Shown: positions 6,466 to 8,924 of the stretch, piece after piece
How the letters are laid out: each line of letters starts with the position of its first letter
Position numbering within the stretch: position 1 is the stretch's first letter
DNA from: Planctomycetia bacterium
GTDB taxonomy: Bacteria; Planctomycetota; UBA1135; GCA-002686595
DNA: 8,924 nt
Assembly: GCA_005778045.1 (NCBI GenBank)
Contig: SXKQ01000079.1
Location: forward strand, 1-8,924
Direction: 5' to 3'
Translations under genes and position numbers: made by a program
The notes under the pieces: model-generated
Seen by the model: the letters and a program-made list of their open reading frames with translations, nothing else
What the model was told of the DNA's origin: nothing
The model's database searches: none

Positions 6466-7821
6466 TCAGGGCAGGGTTAGGTCGAGCCACTGCTGCAGCT
6501 GCGCGAGCGCCTTCTGCTGCTCGCCATCGAGCGGCCCCGTGTTGAGGTCGACATCCTCGCGGTCGCGACCCTCGAGATCGAAGAACGCGTCCGGTTGGCC
6601 CGAGCGCCGTATCAGCTTCCAGCGCGGGTCGCGGATCATCGCGCCTTGCGCGGTGTAGGGGCCGAAGCCGTTGGGCTCGAACCTGTCGACCACCACGTAG
6701 GGTCGCAGCGGCGCGGCCGTGACGTCGGCGAGGTAAGGCCCCAAGTCGATGCCGTCGATGTCACGCCCGTCGCCGACTCCTAGGGCGAGGTCCGCGCCGA
6801 ACAGGCCCACGATGGTCGGAAACAGGTCCACGCTCTGCACGAGGGACTGGCAGCGCAGGCCCCGCGCCGCGACCTGATGGCCCGAGATCACGAGCGGCAC
6901 GCGCACGCCGCCCTCGAACAGCGAGCCCTTCGACTGGCTCGGCACGGACGGCGGGATCACGACCTGCTGGGGCGAGCCGTTGTCGCCGATCAGGATGACC
7001 GTCGTGCGCGCGCGCACTTCCGCGGGAATGCCCGCGAGCAAGCGGCCGAGCTCCGTGTCCATGGCCTGCACCATCGCGCAATAGTGCTCGTAGGGCGTGT
7101 CCTCGGGCGCACCCGAGAGCGCGTACGTGTGCAAGTGGGCGGGCGGTGCGTGCAGCGGCGTGTGCGCGGCGCTGAAGCCGAGCCACAAAAACCACGGCTC
7201 CGGCATGGCGGCGACACGCCCGAGCGCATCGTCGACCTGATCGGTGGTCGCGTACATCGTGCTCGTGTAGCGCACGCCGTTGCGGATCTTCGCGTAGTTG
7301 AAGTACGTCTGGTTCGTGAACAGGTTGCCGAGCGGCCCGTCGAACCACTCGAAGCCCTGCAGGTTCGGATGGTCGGGACCGCCGACACTCTCCGAGCCGA
7401 GGTGCCACTTGCCGATCGCGGCGGTCGCGATGGGCCGTTCGCTGCCGGCCGCGAGGACCTCGGGGATCGTGCGCTCGCCGAGCTCGAGCGCCGGCTCCGG
7501 AAGGAGCTCGCTGATCGGCTGGCCGATGCCGGTGCGAAAGGAGTGGCGCCCGGTGAGCACCGCCGCGCGCGTGGGCGAGCAGCTCGGCGGCGTGTAGCAG
7601 CGCTCGAACAAGACCCCGTCCGCGATCAGCGCGTCGATGTTCGGCGTGGGCGGGAAGCTCGGATGGACGCCGTAGGCGCCGAGCATGTCGACCCCGACGT
7701 CATCCATCACGACCACCAGCACGTTGGCGGGCTCGGGCGGCGGCGGGGCACTGCCATCTCCCCCGCCGCCGCAGGAGGCGGTCAGGGAGATGGCGAGGAG
7801 GGTGCGGGTCAGCTTGGACAT
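6466..7821 (-). CDS. Exported sulfatase (formylglycine-dependent, arylsulfatase-like)
   Basis: Hydrolyses a sulfate ester; the natural substrate cannot be read from sequence. 451 aa, within the family range. N-terminus: hydrophobic signal (about 5-16), then Cys17 and a Gly/Pro-rich linker (18-33), so it is probably a lipoprotein, though the lipobox (LTASC) is non-ideal. The catalytic set is complete: metal ligands Asp40-Asp41 (VVVMDDVGVD), formylglycine motif CSPTR (Cys81-Arg85) followed by AAVLTG, GKWHLG (137-142), AAHTPLH (218-224), GDNGS (279-283) and SKGSLFEGGVRVP (297-309). The C-terminal subdomain has the usual MIRDPRWKLIR and FFDLEGRDRE segments. Cys81 must be oxidised by a maturase encoded elsewhere; none is in this window. 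It starts 57 bases after the chromate transporter stop, so the two could share a transcript. Confidence 0.93.
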   Translation of the reverse strand: MSKLTRTLLAISLTASCGGGGDGSAPPPPEPANVLVVVMDDVGVDMLGAYGVHPSFPPTPNIDALIADGVLFERCYTPPSCSPTRAAVLTGRHSFRTGIGQPISELLPEPALELGERTIPEVLAAGSERPIATAAIGKWHLGSESVGGPDHPNLQGFEWFDGPLGNLFTNQTYFNYAKIRNGVRYTSTMYATTDQVDDALGRVAAMPEPWFLWLGFSAAHTPLHAPPAHLHTYALSGAPEDTPYEHYCAMVQAMDTELGRLLAGIPAEVRARTTVILIGDNGSPQQVVIPPSVPSQSKGSLFEGGVRVPLVISGHQVAARGLRCQSLVQSVDLFPTIVGLFGADLALGVGDGRDIDGIDLGPYLADVTAAPLRPYVVVDRFEPNGFGPYTAQGAMIRDPRWKLIRRSGQPDAFFDLEGRDREDVDLNTGPLDGEQQKALAQLQQWLDLTLP

Positions 7822-7878
7822 CGGGCCAAGGGGGAAGCCGGGGATGCTAGGGAGGGCGAATCGGCTGGCAAGCGGCGC

Positions 7879-8924
7879 TCAGCTTCCGAGCGCGAGCCCG
7901 CGCACCAGTCCGATTCCCGCGCACGCGACCACGACCCACGCGCTGGGCACTTTCTTCCACTGCAGGACGGCGAAGGCGGCCACGGCGAGGGCCAGCGCGG
8001 GCAGGTCCAGCCCGCCGCCGGCCGGCAGGAGCACCTTGCCCCCGAACCACAGGGCGACCATCCCCACCACCCCGACCACGGAGGCCGTGATGCCGGCGAG
8101 CGCCCCGGCGAGCCGCGGCGAGCCCCGCCGCCGCGCGACGGAGGGCGCGCCGACGAACACCCACAGGAAGCACGGCAGGAACGTCACCCAGGTCACGAGC
8201 GCGGCCGAGAGGGTCGCGCCGAGGAGCGGCGGGAGCGCGCCCTCCGCACGCCAGCCGCCGAGGAAGCCGACGAACTGCACCACCATGATCAGAGGCCCCG
8301 GGGTGGTCTCCGCCAGCCCGAGCCCGGCCAGCATCTCCTGCGGGGTGAGCCAGCCAAAGCGCTCGACCGCGCTCTCCGCCACGTGGGGCAGGACCGCGTA
8401 GGCGCCGCCGAAGGTGACGCAGGCCGTCTCGCTGAAGAACAGGCCTTGTCGCACGAGGATCCCGTCCCAGCCCTGCAGGAGCCCGGCGAGTCCCACCGGC
8501 AGCCACCACAGGGCGAGGCAGGCGAGCGCCACGCGCAGGGTCGAGGCGAGCGGCACGAGCGCGCTCGGGACGGTCGCGGGCGGTCGCGCCGGTCGCAGGG
8601 TCAGGGCGCCGACCGCGGCGCCGACGAGTACGACCGCGGGGAAGGAGAGCCAGTCCAGCGCGCTGGCGAGCAGCGCGAACAGGGCCAGCCCGATCCCGGG
8701 CCCGGTGCCACAGGAGCGTCGAGCCAACCGCGGGATGGCGGCCGCGATCAACGCCAGCACCGCTGGCTGCAGGCCCGCGAACACCGCCGCGACCGCCGGC
8801 ACGTCGCCGTGCTCGACGTACAGCCACGAGAGCGCCCACAGGAGCACGGCCGACGGCAGCACGAACAGCGTCCCGGCCACCACCCCGCCGAGGCGACCGT
8901 GCAGCAGCCAGCCGACGGAGGTCG
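7879..8924 (-). CDS. chrA: ChrA-type chromate transporter, partial
   Basis: Inner-membrane transporter of the chromate ion transporter family; members studied in other bacteria export chromate and confer resistance. About 347 residues are visible. The start and roughly the first 80-100 residues, including the first-half FGGP-type motif, lie beyond the right edge. Seen: the end of the first half (GWLLHGRLGGVVAGTLFVLPS, then AGLQPAVLALI) and the whole second half, with FGGAYAVLPHV (8412-8380), the AETTPGPLIM segment around TPGP (8304-8293), WVTFLPCFLWVFVGAP, and terminal helices. This is the long two-domain form. The frame is open to the window edge. Substrate could be another anion; only the family is certain. 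Confidence 0.9.
   Translation of the reverse strand, partial: TSVGWLLHGRLGGVVAGTLFVLPSAVLLWALSWLYVEHGDVPAVAAVFAGLQPAVLALIAAAIPRLARRSCGTGPGIGLALFALLASALDWLSFPAVVLVGAAVGALTLRPARPPATVPSALVPLASTLRVALACLALWWLPVGLAGLLQGWDGILVRQGLFFSETACVTFGGAYAVLPHVAESAVERFGWLTPQEMLAGLGLAETTPGPLIMVVQFVGFLGGWRAEGALPPLLGATLSAALVTWVTFLPCFLWVFVGAPSVARRRGSPRLAGALAGITASVVGVVGMVALWFGGKVLLPAGGGLDLPALALAVAAFAVLQWKKVPSAWVVVACAGIGLVRGLALGS

Noticed and set aside
7685..8401. Plus-strand open frame across the sulfatase and chromate transporter genes
   Set aside because: Ser/Pro/Thr/Arg-rich translation spanning two well-supported opposite-strand genes; a GC-driven shadow.

Overview
The window is very GC-rich (about two thirds or more G+C by eye) and tightly packed with genes, mostly on the minus strand. 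The proteins point to a Gram-negative bacterium with an outer membrane: a TolC-type channel, lipoprotein-like signal peptides, a sulfatase and a DUF4920 lipoprotein. High GC, an exported arylsulfatase-like enzyme and this type of exporter suggest a Planctomycetota-like or Myxococcota-like lineage. That placement is inference; no rRNA or marker gene is present.

Left part (1-5165, minus strand, read right to left): a four-gene operon encoding a winged-helix regulator (5165-4833), a six-helix ABC exporter with a C39-like N-terminal domain (4836-2663), an HlyD-type periplasmic adaptor (2666-1305), and a TolC-type outer-membrane channel (1305 to beyond the left edge). Each stop overlaps the next start (ATGA, ATGA, TGATG), so the genes are probably translationally coupled. 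Together they would form a tripartite export machine spanning both membranes, with its own regulator as the first gene. Two things stand out. First, the exporter and channel genes each carry one apparent frameshift in a GC run. Second, the exporter's nucleotide-binding domain keeps Walker A but has lost the usual signature, Q-loop Gln, catalytic Glu and H-loop His. An AT-rich patch with a promoter-like sequence and a perfect 8+8 inverted repeat lies just upstream of the regulator.

Middle (5244-6384): a SnoaL/NTF2-like small protein (minus) is divergent from a DUF4920 lipoprotein (plus). The latter converges on a three-helix small membrane protein (minus).

Right part (6466-8924, minus strand): an exported sulfatase with an intact CSPTR formylglycine motif follows a ChrA-type chromate transporter that runs off the right edge. 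A GC hairpin sits just after the sulfatase stop. No intergenic gap exceeds about 100 bases. I saw no tRNA, rRNA, insertion sequence or CRISPR array.
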